A model generated the notes under the pieces. The model saw nothing but the letters and a program-made list of their open reading frames with translations, did not search any database and was not told the DNA's origin. A stretch of 64,000 nucleotides of DNA from Lachnospiraceae bacterium (lineage in GTDB: Bacteria; Bacillota; Clostridia; Lachnospirales; Lachnospiraceae), in the NCBI GenBank assembly GCA_021199495.1, contig JAJQHY010000003.1:38604-102603 (forward strand), given 5' to 3'. The translations under genes and the position numbers were made by a program. This document shows, in pieces, positions 34,251 through 43,069 of the stretch; positions within the stretch are counted from its first letter, which is position 1, and each line of letters begins with the position of its first letter.

Positions 34251-34293
34251 GAAAACAGCAATTTTACATATGTAAAAAAGAGAGGTACCAAGG

Positions 34294-35247
34294 ATGGGCA
34301 TCGTCGTCATCGGAGCCGTCTTCGTCGACATCAAAGACTTCCCCAAAGATAATTATATTCCGACCGGCCGCAACGCCGGCACCATTGAGTACATCCACGG
34401 CGGCGTCAGCCGTAATGTCGTGGAGAACATCGCCAACGTGGAGCTGCGCCCCACATTCATCAGCCTGGTTGACAATACTGCCATGGGCGCGGACGTCATC
34501 CACAAGCTCCAAAGGCACAAGGTCAACACGCAGTACATCCGCACCGTTCCGCAGGGCATGGGTACCTGGCTGGCCGTCTTTGATACGACTGGCGACGTGG
34601 CCGGTTCCATCTCCCAGCGGCCCAATCTGATGCCGCTTTTAAAGACACTGGAGAAGCATGGCGATGAGATTTTTGCAAATGCCGACTCCATCGTGGTGGA
34701 GATTGATATTCACAAGGAAATCGTGAAAAAGGTCTTTGAACTCGCGGAAAAATACCACAAGAAGGTCTACGCCATCGTTTTCAATATCAGTATCGCCATC
34801 AAGCGCAGGGATTTTATCAAGCAGCTGGACTGTTTTGTCTGCAATCAGCAGGAGGCCGGGATTCTTTTTGCGAGGGACTTCAGTGATATTGAGCCGGAGC
34901 AGATGGAGGACGCGCTGGCTGAACAGGTGAAAAACGCGCAGATCCAGTCCATGGTGGTTACCATGGGCAGCAAGGGCAGCGTTTATGTGGATCAGCAGGG
35001 AAATAAGGGTTTCTTCCCCGCCATGAAGGTCCAGGTCAAGGACACTACCGGTGCCGGGGATGCCTTCTGTTCCGGTCTGGTCATCGGCCTGACCTATCAT
35101 AAAACTTTGCAGGAGGCTGTGGAGATCGGCACCCGCCTGGCCGCTTCCGTCATCGTCTCCAGTGAGAATGTCTGCCCCCGCTTCCTGCCCAGAGAACTCG
35201 GCATTGACATTGATGTGCCGGAGGAGGTTCCACAGGAGGAGGCGTAA
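34294..35247 (+). CDS. PfkB-family carbohydrate/nucleoside kinase
   Basis: 317 residues of ribokinase fold. The N-terminal GG motif region reads YIHGGVSRNVVENIANV. The second signature DTTGAGDAFCSGLVIG holds the catalytic Asp and the anion hole. CNQQEAGIL is the NxxE motif that positions Mg2+. The sequence resembles the pseudouridine-kinase-like branch more than fructose kinases, but I cannot fix the substrate. GAGAGGT precedes the ATG. It has its own promoter, so it is not necessarily linked to rhaM. Confidence 0.85.
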   Translation: MGIVVIGAVFVDIKDFPKDNYIPTGRNAGTIEYIHGGVSRNVVENIANVELRPTFISLVDNTAMGADVIHKLQRHKVNTQYIRTVPQGMGTWLAVFDTTGDVAGSISQRPNLMPLLKTLEKHGDEIFANADSIVVEIDIHKEIVKKVFELAEKYHKKVYAIVFNISIAIKRRDFIKQLDCFVCNQQEAGILFARDFSDIEPEQMEDALAEQVKNAQIQSMVVTMGSKGSVYVDQQGNKGFFPAMKVQVKDTTGAGDAFCSGLVIGLTYHKTLQEAVEIGTRLAASVIVSSENVCPRFLPRELGIDIDVPEEVPQEEA

Positions 35248-35592
35248 ATTCTCTTTTGTGCTGAAATGAAGAAGAAGCATAAACTTCCGCAGCAGTGGGA
35301 AATGTACTGGGAGGAATTATAATTTGACTTGCAAAATAATGTCCTGTTATGTATGATACAGAATAGCTGTCTGCGAAGTAATGCCGTGGGCGAATGCAAT
35401 CAGGAAACTTTGTGAATTCTGCACGGAATATCAGGGCGTTCCTGAATGAATTGCCAGTAAGCAGGAGCTGGCCTCCAAAAAAAATAAGGCGATTTGGGCT
35501 AGAATAGCATGAGCCGTTTTTTTATCGGAGGACAGCTCCGGAAACAGCTGTATTCCTTTCGCAACATACCTAAATTATAAAAGGAGCACTCC
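35248..35592 (+). promoter_or_regulatory. carB upstream region with promoter
   Basis: 345 bases without a supported gene. TTGCAA (35329-35334), a 17-base spacer and TATGAT (35352-35357) form a good promoter, leaving a leader of about 230 bases before carB. The leader has a weak GGCT/AGCC hairpin followed by T7 near 35496-35524, possibly an attenuator. I do not recognise a PyrR-binding loop or a T-box. Confidence 0.55.
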
Positions 35593-38500
35593 ATGCCTAA
35601 AAGAACCGACATCAACAAAATCCTTATCATTGGCTCCGGCCCCATCATCATTGGCCAGGCCTGCGAATTCGACTACTCCGGCACCCAGGCCTGCAAGGCT
35701 CTGCGCAAGCTGGGGTACGAGATCGTCTTAGTTAACTCCAACCCCGCCACCATCATGACCGACCCGGAGATGGCCGACGTCACCTACATCGAGCCCCTGA
35801 ATGTGGAACGCCTCGAGCAGATTATTGCAAAAGAACGCCCGGACGCTCTTTTGCCGAACCTTGGCGGCCAGTCCGGCTTAAACCTCTGCGCCGAGCTTTC
35901 CAAAGCCGGAATTCTGGATAAATATCATGTCCAAGTCATCGGCGTCCAGGTGGACGCCATCGAGCGCGGCGAGGACCGCATTGAATTTAAAAACGCCATG
36001 AATGCTCTCGGCATCGAGATGGCCAGGAGTGAAGTCTCCTACAGCGTGGACGAGGCGCTGGCGATTGCGGACCGCCTGGGATATCCGGTGGTGCTGCGCC
36101 CAGCCTACACAATGGGCGGCGCCGGCGGCGGCCTCGTTTATAACAGAGAAGAGTTAAAAACCGTCTGCGCCAGAGGCTTGCAGGCCAGCCTGGTCGGCCA
36201 GGTCCTGGTGGAGGAATCCGTTCTCGGCTGGGAAGAGTTGGAGCTGGAGATCGTGCGCGATGCGGACGGCAATATGATTACTGTCTGTTTTATTGAAAAT
36301 ATTGACCCCATGGGGGTACACACCGGCGACTCCTTCTGCGCGGCCCCCATGCTGACCATCTCCAAAGAGGTGCAGGATCGTCTGCAGGAGCAGGCCTACC
36401 GCATCGTGGAGTCGGTGCAGGTGATCGGCGGCACCAATGTGCAGTTCGCCCACGACCCGGTCAGCGACCGTATTGTGGTCATTGAGATCAATCCCCGGAC
36501 ATCCCGTTCCTCGGCTCTGGCCAGCAAGGCCACCGGCTTCCCGATCGCCATGGTTTCCGCCATGCTGGCGGCAGGACTCACTTTAAAGGACATCCCCTGC
36601 GGCAAATATGGCACTCTGGACAAATACGTTCCGGACGGCGATTATGTGGTCATCAAATTCGCCCGCTGGGCCTTTGAAAAATTCAAGGGCGTGGAGGACA
36701 AGCTCGGCACCCAGATGCGCGCTGTGGGCGAGGTGATGAGCATCGGTAAGACCTATAAGGAAGCCTTCCAGAAGGCGGTTCGCTCCCTGGAGACCGGCCG
36801 CTACGGCCTGGGTCACGCCAAAAACTATGACCAGAAATCCAAAGAGGAGCTCTGCCGCATGCTGGCGACCCCCTGCAGCGACCGCCATTTCATCATGTAT
36901 GAGGCGCTGCGCAAGGGCGCGACTGTCGAGGAGATTTATAACCTGACTTATGTCAAGAGATATTTCATCGAGCAGATGAAGGAGCTGGTGGAAGAGGAGG
37001 AAGCCCTGGCAAAATGCAAGGGCGGTCTGCCGGCAGACGAGGCCTTAATCCGTGCCAAAAAGGACGGCTTCTCCGATAAATATTTAAGCCAGATTTTGGA
37101 CATTTCCGAGGATGCGGTGAGAGAACGCCGCCTGGCCCTCGGCGTGGAGGAAACCTGGGAGGGTGTTCACGTCAGCGGGACACAAAACAGCGCCTATTAT
37201 TATTCCACCTACAGCGGCGAGGATAAAAACCCCATCCGCACCGACAAGCCCAAGGTCATGATCCTGGGCGGCGGTCCCAACCGCATCGGCCAGGGCATTG
37301 AGTTCGACTACTGCTGCGTTCACGCTTCCCTGGCGTTGAAAAAGCTGGGATTCGAGACCATCATTGTCAACTGCAACCCGGAGACGGTTTCTACCGATTA
37401 CGACACCTCCGACAAGCTCTATTTCGAGCCGCTGACGCTGGAGGATGTTCTCAGTATTTACAAAAAGGAACAGCCCGTGGGCGTGATTGCGCAGTTTGGC
37501 GGCCAGACTCCGTTAAATCTGGCAGCAGACCTGGAGCGCAACGGCGTCAAAATTCTCGGCACATCCCCGGCGGTCATCGACTTGGCGGAGGACCGCGACC
37601 AGTTCCGCGCCATGATGGAGAAATTAAACATTCCCATGCCTGAGTCCGGCATGGCGACCACTGTGAACGAGGCGTTGCAGATTGCCAATGAGATCGGCTA
37701 TCCGGTCATGGTGCGCCCCTCCTACGTTCTGGGCGGCCGCGGTATGGAGGTCGTCTACGATGACGAGAGCATGGCGGGCTATATGGCGGCGGCTGTGGGC
37801 GTGACCCCTGACAGACCGATTCTGATCGACCGCTTCTTAAATCACGCCATGGAGTGCGAGGCGGACGCCATCAGCGACGGCACACACGCCTTTGTACCGG
37901 CTGTGATGGAGCACATCGAGCTCGCGGGCATTCACTCCGGCGACTCAGCCTGCATCATCCCATCGGTGCATATTTCAGAGGAAAATCTGCGCACCATCAA
38001 GGACTACACCAAGCGGATTGCGGAGGAGATGCACGTCCGCGGGCTGATGAATATGCAGTACGCCATCGAGAAGGACGTTGTTTACGTGCTGGAAGCCAAT
38101 CCCAGAGCCTCCCGCACCGTGCCGTTGGTATCCAAGGTCTGCAACATCCGCATGGTACCCATCGCCACGGACATTATTACATCTGGAATTACCGGCCGCC
38201 CGTCCCCCGTACCGGCCTTGAAAGAACAGGACATCCCGTATTACGGTGTAAAGGAGGCGGTCTTCCCCTTCAATATGTTCCCGGAGGTAGACCCGCTCCT
38301 GGGTCCGGAGATGCGCTCCACCGGCGAGGTGCTTGGGCTTTCTACCTACTACGGAGAGGCTTATTATAAGGCGCAGGAGGCGACGCAGACCAGACTGCCG
38401 TTAAGTGGCAGCGTCCTTATTTCCGTGAATCGACGGGATAAGGAAGAGGTTGTGGAAATCGGCCGCCTTTTTGCGGAGGATGGTTTCAAAATCTATGCCA

Positions 38501-38820
38501 CTGAGCACACCTGCGAGCTTCTGCGGGAAAACGGTGTGGACGCCATTTATGTGAAAAAGCTTCAGGAGGGCCGCCCCAACATTCTGGACATGGTCACCAA
38601 CGGCCAGATTGACCTGATGGTCAACTCCCCCGCGGGCAAGGACAGCGCCTTCAACGACAGCTACCTGCGCAAGGCCGCCATTAAGGCGAAGATCCCTTAT
38701 ATCACGACCATCGCCGGCGCGAGAGCGGCTGCCAAGGGGATTCATTATGTTAAACAGCATGGTTCCAGCGAGGTGAAGTCGCTGCAGGAGATTCACAGTC
38801 TGATTAAGGATAAAGCGTAA
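35593..38820 (+). CDS. carB: Carbamoyl-phosphate synthase large subunit
   Basis: 1075 residues, the full two-fold structure. The first ATP-grasp half starts with KILIIGSGPIIIGQACEFDY, the second at about 555 with VMILGGGPNRIGQGIEFDY. An oligomerisation domain lies between, and an allosteric MGS-like domain is at the C-terminus (from about 940). It makes carbamoyl phosphate from glutamine-derived ammonia, bicarbonate and 2 ATP for pyrimidines and arginine. The small subunit gene carA, usually directly upstream, is not in this window. AAAAGGAGCA precedes the ATG. Confidence 0.97.
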   Translation: MPKRTDINKILIIGSGPIIIGQACEFDYSGTQACKALRKLGYEIVLVNSNPATIMTDPEMADVTYIEPLNVERLEQIIAKERPDALLPNLGGQSGLNLCAELSKAGILDKYHVQVIGVQVDAIERGEDRIEFKNAMNALGIEMARSEVSYSVDEALAIADRLGYPVVLRPAYTMGGAGGGLVYNREELKTVCARGLQASLVGQVLVEESVLGWEELELEIVRDADGNMITVCFIENIDPMGVHTGDSFCAAPMLTISKEVQDRLQEQAYRIVESVQVIGGTNVQFAHDPVSDRIVVIEINPRTSRSSALASKATGFPIAMVSAMLAAGLTLKDIPCGKYGTLDKYVPDGDYVVIKFARWAFEKFKGVEDKLGTQMRAVGEVMSIGKTYKEAFQKAVRSLETGRYGLGHAKNYDQKSKEELCRMLATPCSDRHFIMYEALRKGATVEEIYNLTYVKRYFIEQMKELVEEEEALAKCKGGLPADEALIRAKKDGFSDKYLSQILDISEDAVRERRLALGVEETWEGVHVSGTQNSAYYYSTYSGEDKNPIRTDKPKVMILGGGPNRIGQGIEFDYCCVHASLALKKLGFETIIVNCNPETVSTDYDTSDKLYFEPLTLEDVLSIYKKEQPVGVIAQFGGQTPLNLAADLERNGVKILGTSPAVIDLAEDRDQFRAMMEKLNIPMPESGMATTVNEALQIANEIGYPVMVRPSYVLGGRGMEVVYDDESMAGYMAAAVGVTPDRPILIDRFLNHAMECEADAISDGTHAFVPAVMEHIELAGIHSGDSACIIPSVHISEENLRTIKDYTKRIAEEMHVRGLMNMQYAIEKDVVYVLEANPRASRTVPLVSKVCNIRMVPIATDIITSGITGRPSPVPALKEQDIPYYGVKEAVFPFNMFPEVDPLLGPEMRSTGEVLGLSTYYGEAYYKAQEATQTRLPLSGSVLISVNRRDKEEVVEIGRLFAEDGFKIYATEHTCELLRENGVDAIYVKKLQEGRPNILDMVTNGQIDLMVNSPAGKDSAFNDSYLRKAAIKAKIPYITTIAGARAAAKGIHYVKQHGSSEVKSLQEIHSLIKDKA

Positions 38821-38830
38821 ACAGACGGAT

Positions 38831-38846
38831 GCCTTTTATAAAAGGC
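38831..38846. other. Palindrome after carB
   Basis: GCCTTTTATAAAAGGC is a perfect 16-base palindrome 10 bases after the carB stop. No T-run follows, so it is not a classic terminator. Confidence 0.4.
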
Positions 38847-38936
38847 TGTTCCGGTTTGCCCGAAAGATCCGGACTTTTACAGAACACAGCTTCCAGAATG
38901 TTATTTTGGAGGTTATAAAGAATATGAGGAAAAGAT

Positions 38937-40175
38937 ATGGCACAGATTAAGAGTTTTCAAGCAATCCGCCCCGCCGAGGCCAAAGCGGCCGAAATCGCCG
39001 CCCTTCCCTATGACGTCTACAGCCGTCAGGAGGCGAAAGCAGCGGTGGCGGGTCACCCGAAATCATTTTTAAATATCGACCGCCCGGAGACACAGTTTGA
39101 GGATGGACACGACATGTACGCTCCCGAGGTTTATGAAAAGGCCCGCGACCTGATCCGGGACATGATTACAAATGGCGATTTTGTGCAGGATGCACAGCCG
39201 GGCTATTACCTCTATGAGCTCACCATGAACGGCCGCATACAGACCGGCATCGTGGCCTGTGCTTCCATCGACGATTATGTAAACGGCGTCATCAAAAAGC
39301 ACGAAAATACGCGGGAAGAGAAGGAATTGGACCGCATCCGCCACATCGATGTCACCGGTATGCAGACCGGCCCCATTTTCCTGGCCTACCGCCGGAACGA
39401 GACCCTGAGCGCCATTGTTTCCGAAGTGAAGGAGCAGCAGCTTCCCTGCTTTGCCTTCACCTCTGAGGACGGCATCGCCCATCGGGGCTGGACCATATTC
39501 GAGGAAAATAAAATCCGTCAGATCAGGGAAGCCTTCGCTGCCATCCCGCAGATCTACATCGCGGACGGCCACCACCGTGCCGCTTCCGCTGTGAAGGTCG
39601 GCTTAAAGCGCCGCGCACAGTACCCGGACTACACCGGCGAAGAGGAATTTAATTACTTTCTCTCCGTTCTGTTCCCGGACGAGGAGCTGATGATCATGGA
39701 TTATAACCGCGTGGTGAAAGACTTAAACGGCCTGACTGAGGCGGAATTTCTGGCGAAGGTCGCGGAGAAGTTTGTGACGGAAGCGTCAGAAACACCTGTA
39801 TTCCCTTCACAGAAAAGTGAAATCGGCATGTACTTAAAGAGCGGCTGGTACAAACTGACCGTGAAGCCAGAGTATCAGAATGTCCACCCCGTCGACGGAC
39901 TGGACGTCTCCGTTCTCCAGACAGAGCTTCTCTCGCCGGTTCTGGGCATTGCTGACCCGCGGACCGACAGTCGCATCGACTTCGTGGGCGGCATCCGCGG
40001 ACTTTCAGAGCTGGAGCGCCGCGTTCATACTGACTGCGCCGTGGCCTTCGCCATGTACCCCACCTCCATCAGCGAGCTTTTCGCCGTCGCGGACGCAGGC
40101 CTTTTGATGCCCCCGAAGTCCACCTGGTTTGAGCCGAAGCTGCGCAGCGGGCTGTTTTTGCATGAGATAGGGTAG
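38937..40175 (+). CDS. DUF1015 family protein
   Basis: 412 residues, the family's usual length. The N-terminus (IRPAEAKAAEIAALPYDVYS) is typical. DGHHRAASA (Asp210-Gly-His-His-Arg214) resembles the GHxR motif of ParB/SbnI-type nucleotide-handling folds. In many clostridia this family sits beside serA and serC, which suggests a role around serine metabolism; here it follows carB instead. The ATG at 38937 has GAGGAA 6 bases upstream. A strong bidirectional terminator follows. Molecular function is unproven. Confidence 0.85.
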   Translation: MAQIKSFQAIRPAEAKAAEIAALPYDVYSRQEAKAAVAGHPKSFLNIDRPETQFEDGHDMYAPEVYEKARDLIRDMITNGDFVQDAQPGYYLYELTMNGRIQTGIVACASIDDYVNGVIKKHENTREEKELDRIRHIDVTGMQTGPIFLAYRRNETLSAIVSEVKEQQLPCFAFTSEDGIAHRGWTIFEENKIRQIREAFAAIPQIYIADGHHRAASAVKVGLKRRAQYPDYTGEEEFNYFLSVLFPDEELMIMDYNRVVKDLNGLTEAEFLAKVAEKFVTEASETPVFPSQKSEIGMYLKSGWYKLTVKPEYQNVHPVDGLDVSVLQTELLSPVLGIADPRTDSRIDFVGGIRGLSELERRVHTDCAVAFAMYPTSISELFAVADAGLLMPPKSTWFEPKLRSGLFLHEIG

Positions 40176-40222
40176 TTTGGATCAGGAAACGCTCTGCAAA
40201 AGGATGAAAAAGCTTATTACAT

Positions 40223-40269
40223 AAAAAGACGCGTGGCCAGGTTTTATCTCCTATGCCTCGCGTCTTTTT
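40223..40269. terminator. Bidirectional terminator after the DUF1015 gene
   Basis: AAAAAGACGCG (40223-40233) and CGCGTCTTTTT (40259-40269) are perfect 11-bp complements, with T-rich ends on both strands. It can end the rightward gene and the leftward remnant. Confidence 0.9.
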
Positions 40270-40319
40270 ACTTTAAAATGACTGTTTTGCGCTGTGACCG
40301 ATGACAGATACAGGCAAAG

Positions 40320-40690
40320 CTACATGTTTTTTAATATATTTTCCCGGGTATCATCCGACAGCCCCAGACTGTTGAATGCCTGCTCCACGGTCAGCCCCAG
40401 GTTGGCCATCAGATTTTTCACCATCTGCGCCAGTTCTTTTTCGTTTTTCTGGCGTTCCTGCTGAATTCCTTTCTGAAGGATTGTCTTTGCTTCATATTCC
40501 AGAATTTTACCACCCATAATCGTCCTTACTCCTTCTTTGACACTTGCGTAATCGGCCGCGAGATTGTCTACAACCTTCTCTGCCATGGAGTACCAACCTG
40601 TACTCCAGTGTCTTTGCCGGCTTTCTCAGCCATCGGCATCACCGCCTTTTCGTATTGTCGCCAGCCTGCGGCGCAATCTTCTGGAGTACA
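40320..40690 (-). pseudogene. Remnant of a helical C-terminal region, Rpn/transposase-associated type
   Basis: The open part is 88 residues (ATG at 40586), Lys/Glu/Gln-rich and helical: ILEYEAKTILQKGIQQERQK, then LGLTVEQAFNSLGLSDDTRE. This resembles the C-terminal tails of Rpn/PD-(D/E)XK proteins common in Lachnospiraceae. Upstream, another frame reads CAAGWRQYEKAVMPMAEKAG and runs into a stop, so a frameshift near 40590 appears to have broken a longer gene; no nuclease domain remains. The repeated MAEK in both frames suggests a small duplication. It could also be a short expressed protein, but there is no ribosome binding site before 40586. Confidence 0.5.
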
Positions 40691-40822
40691 AAACTATATT
40701 AGCATAGTGTGAAAAAATCCGCAAGATGGGTTTTGAAATTGTACGTTCCGGACGCAATCTGGAGCTTGCCAGACTTTTTATGAAAGCAGGATGGTATAAG
40801 CCAGTGAAAATAAAAAAGGCGG

Positions 40823-40851
40823 TTGACCGGGCATTTTGGCGCGGTTATAAT
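40823..40851 (+). promoter_or_regulatory. Promoter of the methyltransferase gene
   Basis: TTGACC (40823-40828), 17-base spacer, TATAAT (40846-40851), 53 bases before the ATG. Confidence 0.8.
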
Positions 40852-40904
40852 AATAGCGTTGTTTTCATTACTTAGACTACAGAATAAAAAACAGGAGAAG
40901 CGTC

Positions 40905-41789
40905 ATGTGGATCGCAGACAAGTGGAAAGATTATGAAGTCCTCGACACCTCCGGGGGAGAGAAACTCGAGCGCTGGGGAGAGTACGCCCTTGTGCGGCCG
41001 GACCCGCAGGTGATCTGGGATACGCCGAAGGAGAATCCGCTCTGGGAAGCTCCGAACGGCCACTATCACCGCTCCAGCAAGGGCGGCGGCGAGTGGGAAT
41101 TTCATAACCTGCCGCAGGAATGGAGTATTTCCTACCAGTCCCTGGGGCTGAGCTTTCGCTTAAAGCCTTTCAGCTTCAAGCACACCGGCCTCTTCCCGGA
41201 GCAGGCCGCCAACTGGGAATGGTTTTCTTCCTTAATAAAAAAGAGACGGCTGGAAAAACCTGACAGGCCTGTCAGAGTTCTGAACCTCTTTGCCTACACT
41301 GGCGGGGCTACCCTCGCGGCGGCCAAGGCCGGCGCGAACGTCGTCCATGTGGACGCCTCCAAAGGCATGGTCGGCTGGGCGAAGGAGAACGCGCAGGGCA
41401 GCGGCCTGGCTGACGCGCCCATCCGCTACCTCGTGGATGACTGCGTCAAATTCGTTGAGCGCGAGCTGCGCCGCGGCAACCGCTATGAGGCCGTCATCAT
41501 GGACCCGCCCTCCTACGGCCGCGGCCCCAAGGGCGAAATCTGGAAAATCGAGGACAGTGTCTTTTCCCTCATTCAGCTGGCGAGTCAGCTCCTTTCGGAG
41601 GAACCGCTCTTTTTCCTGATCAACTCCTACACCACCGGCTTACAGCCCGCCGTCCTGACTTATATGATGTCCACGGTCCTCTGCCCGCGGCACGGCGGCA
41701 GCGTGGAGGCGGGGGAGATTGGCCTGCCGGTTACATCCAGCGGACTGATATTGCCGTGCGGAGCGAGCGGCAGATGGAGTAAAGCGTAG
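40905..41789 (+). CDS. Class I SAM-dependent methyltransferase, RlmI-like
   Basis: 294 residues. Motif I is LNLFAYTGGATLAAAKAGA, with HVDASKGMVGWAKEN as the ribose-binding acidic loop. DPPSYGRGPKG is the motif IV of 23S rRNA cytosine-C5 or related methyltransferases. A small beta-rich N-terminal domain (about 1-100) precedes the Rossmann fold. The C-terminal TSSGLILPCGASGRW is common in this clostridial family. The RNA target is not known. AGGAG precedes the ATG. Confidence 0.85.
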   Translation: MWIADKWKDYEVLDTSGGEKLERWGEYALVRPDPQVIWDTPKENPLWEAPNGHYHRSSKGGGEWEFHNLPQEWSISYQSLGLSFRLKPFSFKHTGLFPEQAANWEWFSSLIKKRRLEKPDRPVRVLNLFAYTGGATLAAAKAGANVVHVDASKGMVGWAKENAQGSGLADAPIRYLVDDCVKFVERELRRGNRYEAVIMDPPSYGRGPKGEIWKIEDSVFSLIQLASQLLSEEPLFFLINSYTTGLQPAVLTYMMSTVLCPRHGGSVEAGEIGLPVTSSGLILPCGASGRWSKA

Positions 41790-41845
41790 GTCTTTTATCG
41801 TTCAACACAATATGCCAGCGCACATTTTACAGTGCGGATACGGTC

Positions 41846-42460
41846 TTACCCCCGCACCTTACTGCACAGATACTGCTGCAGAATATCGATCCCCACCGTG
41901 TTCTCGCCGCCCTCCGGGATGATGATATCCGCGTGCATCTTCGTCGGCTCGACAAACGCCTCGTGCATGGGACGCACCGTCTCCTGGTACTGCGTCAGCA
42001 CGGACTCAAGCGACCGCCCGCGCTCCGCGATGTCGCGGCGGATGCGGCGCGCCAGCCGCTCATCGGCCGGAGTATCCACGAAGATTTTCACATCCATCAG
42101 GTCGCGCAGCCGCTCGTCGTAGAAAAGAAGGATCCCTTCGAGCACGATGACCCGCTTCGGCACAATCCGAAGCGTCTGCTTCGAGCGGTTGTGGACGCTG
42201 TAATCATAGGTAGGAATATCCACCGTCTGCCCGGCCTTCAGCTTCATGACATCTGAGATCATCAGCTCCGTGTCGAAGGAGTTCGGATGGTCGTAATTCA
42301 AGTGCGTCCGCTCCTCATAGGGCATATCGTCGTGCGCCTTGTAATAATTGTCATGGCCGATGACCACAATATCGTCCCCGAAATACTCCTTGATCCGCTC
42401 CACGACTGTCGTCTTGCCGGAGGCGCTGCCGCCGGCGATTCCCACCACCAGAACATCCAT
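41846..42460 (-). CDS. udk: Uridine kinase
   Basis: 204 residues. Walker A is AGGSASGKTTVV; IGHDNYYKAHDDMPYEERTH and YDHPNSFDTELM are the substrate-binding signatures of uridine/cytidine kinase. RRIRRDIAERGRS is the lid. It salvages uridine and cytidine to UMP and CMP. It is convergent with the methyltransferase gene (56-base gap without a clear terminator). Shorter uridine kinase relatives exist, so specificity is by family. Confidence 0.9.
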   Translation of the reverse strand: MDVLVVGIAGGSASGKTTVVERIKEYFGDDIVVIGHDNYYKAHDDMPYEERTHLNYDHPNSFDTELMISDVMKLKAGQTVDIPTYDYSVHNRSKQTLRIVPKRVIVLEGILLFYDERLRDLMDVKIFVDTPADERLARRIRRDIAERGRSLESVLTQYQETVRPMHEAFVEPTKMHADIIIPEGGENTVGIDILQQYLCSKVRG

Positions 42461-42522
42461 TTTATATACCCCGCTTTTTAGCCGGACAGCGCATGCGCTC
42501 CGCTGTCGGCTGTATTTATATC

Positions 42523-42551
42523 AGTATACAATAAATCGGCCGTTCACTCAA
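42523..42551 (-). promoter_or_regulatory. udk promoter
   Basis: Minus-strand TTGAGT (42546-42551), 17-base spacer, TATACT (42523-42528), 63 bases before the udk ATG. Confidence 0.6.
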
Positions 42552-42605
42552 CAATTAATTCAGATCGTTTTCATCCTGCAATTAATTCAGAATGTTTTCA
42601 TCCCG
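42552..42605. repeat. 27-bp direct tandem repeat, two copies
   Basis: Copies at 42552-42578 and 42579-42605 differ at three positions; each begins CAATTAATTCAG and contains GTTTTCATCC. They abut the udk -35 box. They could be regulator sites or a simple duplication. Confidence 0.7.
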
Positions 42606-42760
42606 CCGGCATCCCTGTATCTGCACCGCGCCCCGCAGGCAGCCAATATCTTCCACAGCTGTTGCCTCCCGGCACCCCAAACGGCCGAAAAACGGCGATT
42701 TATAGGCAAAATCCATATCTGTTTATTAAAAAACAATACCTTATTTATTAAGAATTAAGG

Positions 42761-42789
42761 TTGACAGATGAAAATGATTGTGCTAGAAT
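42761..42789 (+). promoter_or_regulatory. Promoter of the Opp-type operon
   Basis: TTGACA (42761-42766), 17-base spacer, TAGAAT (42784-42789): near consensus, 281 bases before the first gene. Confidence 0.82.
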
Positions 42790-42796
42790 GCCTTAC

Positions 42797-43069
42797 AAGA
42801 TAGCTGCAGGACGGTATTATTGTATACAGACCGTCGGGCGCGGAGTAGTTCTGGCAACAGTCCGCGGGCTTATATTTTCAATACGGTTTTTACGGCTATG
42901 AAATTGGATATCGTTTGTTTCCGCCGAATTACGGGGTAAATTACATGGATTGGGCTGAGCAAGGCGCAGAATGGGCTGCGGTTTTACTCGGCTGTTTTTG
43001 TTTTTGTGGCGATTTACCGGGGTAAAGCACCGACGCGGCGGTATCCGCATTATCAAAGGAGGAACACTT
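42797..43069 (+). ncRNA. Long structured leader of the Opp-type operon
   Basis: GACGGT/ACCGTC (starting near 42811) and CGCGGA/TCCGCG (42840-42868) form two stems close to the start. Downstream, GGGGTAAA occurs twice (42934-42941 and 43019-43026). No riboswitch class I know fits. A 26-codon frame lies inside it. Confidence 0.4.
42945..43025 (+). CDS. Possible leader peptide, 26 codons
   Basis: ATG at 42945, preceded by ACGGGGT about 8 bases upstream, encodes a short hydrophobic peptide containing AAVLLGCFCFCGDLPG. It ends 44 bases before the binding-protein gene. Translation is unproven; it could be chance within a structured leader. Confidence 0.25.
   Translation: MDWAEQGAEWAAVLLGCFCFCGDLPG

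Larger units (their letters stand above)
42461..43069. other. Divergent control region between udk and the Opp-type operon
   Basis: 609 bases without a large gene. It holds the udk promoter, a two-copy 27-bp tandem repeat, the operon promoter and a leader of about 270 bases, each listed separately. The stretch 42606-42760 shows nothing I can name apart from AT-rich sequence before the -35. Confidence 0.7.

Noticed and set aside
35266-35322. 18-codon frame after the PfkB gene (MKKKHKLPQQWEMYWEEL)
   Set aside because: No ribosome binding site, no relation to neighbours, and it lies just before the carB promoter; likely chance.
35248-35592. T-box or PyrR-controlled leader before carB
   Set aside because: No T-box core sequence and no PyrR-type loop could be found; only a promoter and a weak hairpin are supported.
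38925-38951. 8-codon frame overlapping the DUF1015 start
   Set aside because: It follows GGAGG and could be a leader peptide, but it overlaps the real ribosome binding site and ends after a few codons; no supporting evidence.
42552-42605. CRISPR array
   Set aside because: The two 27-bp copies are directly adjacent without spacers, and no cas gene is nearby.
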